Source: Methylobacterium sp. J-026
GTDB taxonomy: Bacteria > Pseudomonadota > Alphaproteobacteria > Rhizobiales > Beijerinckiaceae
Assembly: GCF_022829585.1 (NCBI RefSeq)
Contig: NZ_JAKSYC010000320.1
Location: forward strand, 1-53,370
Length of the DNA: 53,370 bases
Direction of reading: 5' to 3'
The translations under genes and the position numbers were made by a program. Under the pieces are notes generated by a model. The model saw nothing but the letters and a program-made list of their open reading frames with translations, was not told where the DNA came from and ran no database searches. Position 1 is the first letter of the stretch. The number at the start of each line of letters is the position of its first letter. This document shows, one piece after another, positions 53,304-53,370 of the stretch.

Positions 53304-53370
53304 TTGCGGGCGGTTAGACAGTGGATACTCCAATACCGGCGCCTGGTCCTGGCGCTGATACTTTGCCTGT
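53304..53370 (+). CDS. Partial CDS, 5' end of a probable membrane or exported protein
   Basis: A frame open to the right edge gives LRAVRQWILQYRRLVLALILCL: basic residues followed by a hydrophobic stretch, as in a signal peptide or first membrane helix. The TTG at 53304 has GGAG 4 nt upstream; an ATG at 53211 in the same frame is also possible. The product cannot be named from 22 residues. Confidence 0.35.
   Translation, partial: MRAVRQWILQYRRLVLALILCL

Noticed and set aside
53224..53358. 44-codon ORF starting MQHVPSWISDG
   Set aside because: No ribosome binding site or protein-like pattern; an overlapping frame open to the window edge looks more like a real gene start.

Overview
The window is very GC-rich, gene-dense bacterial chromosome that most resembles Methylobacterium/Methylorubrum (Alphaproteobacteria, Methylobacteriaceae). 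The assignment is inferred from three things: the gene content (glyA-nrdR-ribD-ribE order, IorAB-type molybdenum hydroxylase, single-polypeptide aconitase AcnA), a perfect EcfG (general stress sigma factor) promoter match, and families of GC-rich intergenic palindromes of the kind scattered through such genomes. No tRNA, rRNA, CRISPR array, transposase or phage gene was seen. Most of the window is conserved chromosomal backbone, with accessory islands at about 20.2-29 kb and 32.5-33.5 kb and a small toxin-antitoxin insert at 43.1-43.7 kb.

Layout. 1-6.3 kb: small envelope proteins, trmL, a PRC-barrel protein, a Sco copper chaperone, PilZ and PAS signalling proteins, a rhomboid protease and a CBS protein. 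6.6-12.1 kb: a PaaI thioesterase convergent with the minus-strand run glyA-nrdR-ribD-ribE, then a cupin and a DUF937-like protein. 12.2-17.4 kb: MATE exporter, Kef-type antiporter and a GINT1-N-like protein. 17.7-20 kb: an EcfG-promoted small secreted protein, a surface lipoprotein, pdxH and rplY, the last with a structured leader. 20.1-27.5 kb: an RHH protein divergent from parD, a truncated parE, then an operon of dihydropyrimidinase/hydantoinase plus a PotABCD-type ABC importer. A 15-codon remnant of an isochorismatase-like hydrolase lies just upstream of that operon. 27.5-33.5 kb: sirtuin, small hypotheticals, iorAB and vapBC. 33.5-41.5 kb: kup, ispG, patatin phospholipase, a chemoreceptor and a glutathione peroxidase. 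41.5-43.7 kb: ECF sigma/anti-sigma pair and yefM-yoeB. 43.7-47.1 kb: nucleoside salvage operon cdd-PNP-deoC-deoA. 47.6-53.2 kb: acnA, radA and alr, with the start of one more gene at the right edge.

How genes work together. glyA, nrdR and ribDE link one-carbon supply, nucleotide-reductase control and flavin synthesis. The cdd operon converts deoxycytidine and purine nucleosides to bases and deoxyribose-1-phosphate, then to acetaldehyde and glyceraldehyde-3-phosphate, but carries no phosphopentomutase. The hydantoinase-ABC operon looks like uptake and ring-opening of a cyclic ureide. Three toxin-antitoxin loci (parDE broken, vapBC and yefM-yoeB intact) sit within 23 kb.

I found no clear undescribed multi-gene system. 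The best leads are regulatory or evolutionary: the rplY leader with a terminator hairpin, a two-part RHH protein sharing an operator-like palindrome with parD, a PhaR-like CTGC-N3-GCAG site before the patatin gene, an exact 12-bp-phased YefM operator, and large paired inverted repeats placed inside or beside operons. All functional assignments come from reading motifs by eye; no database search was run.
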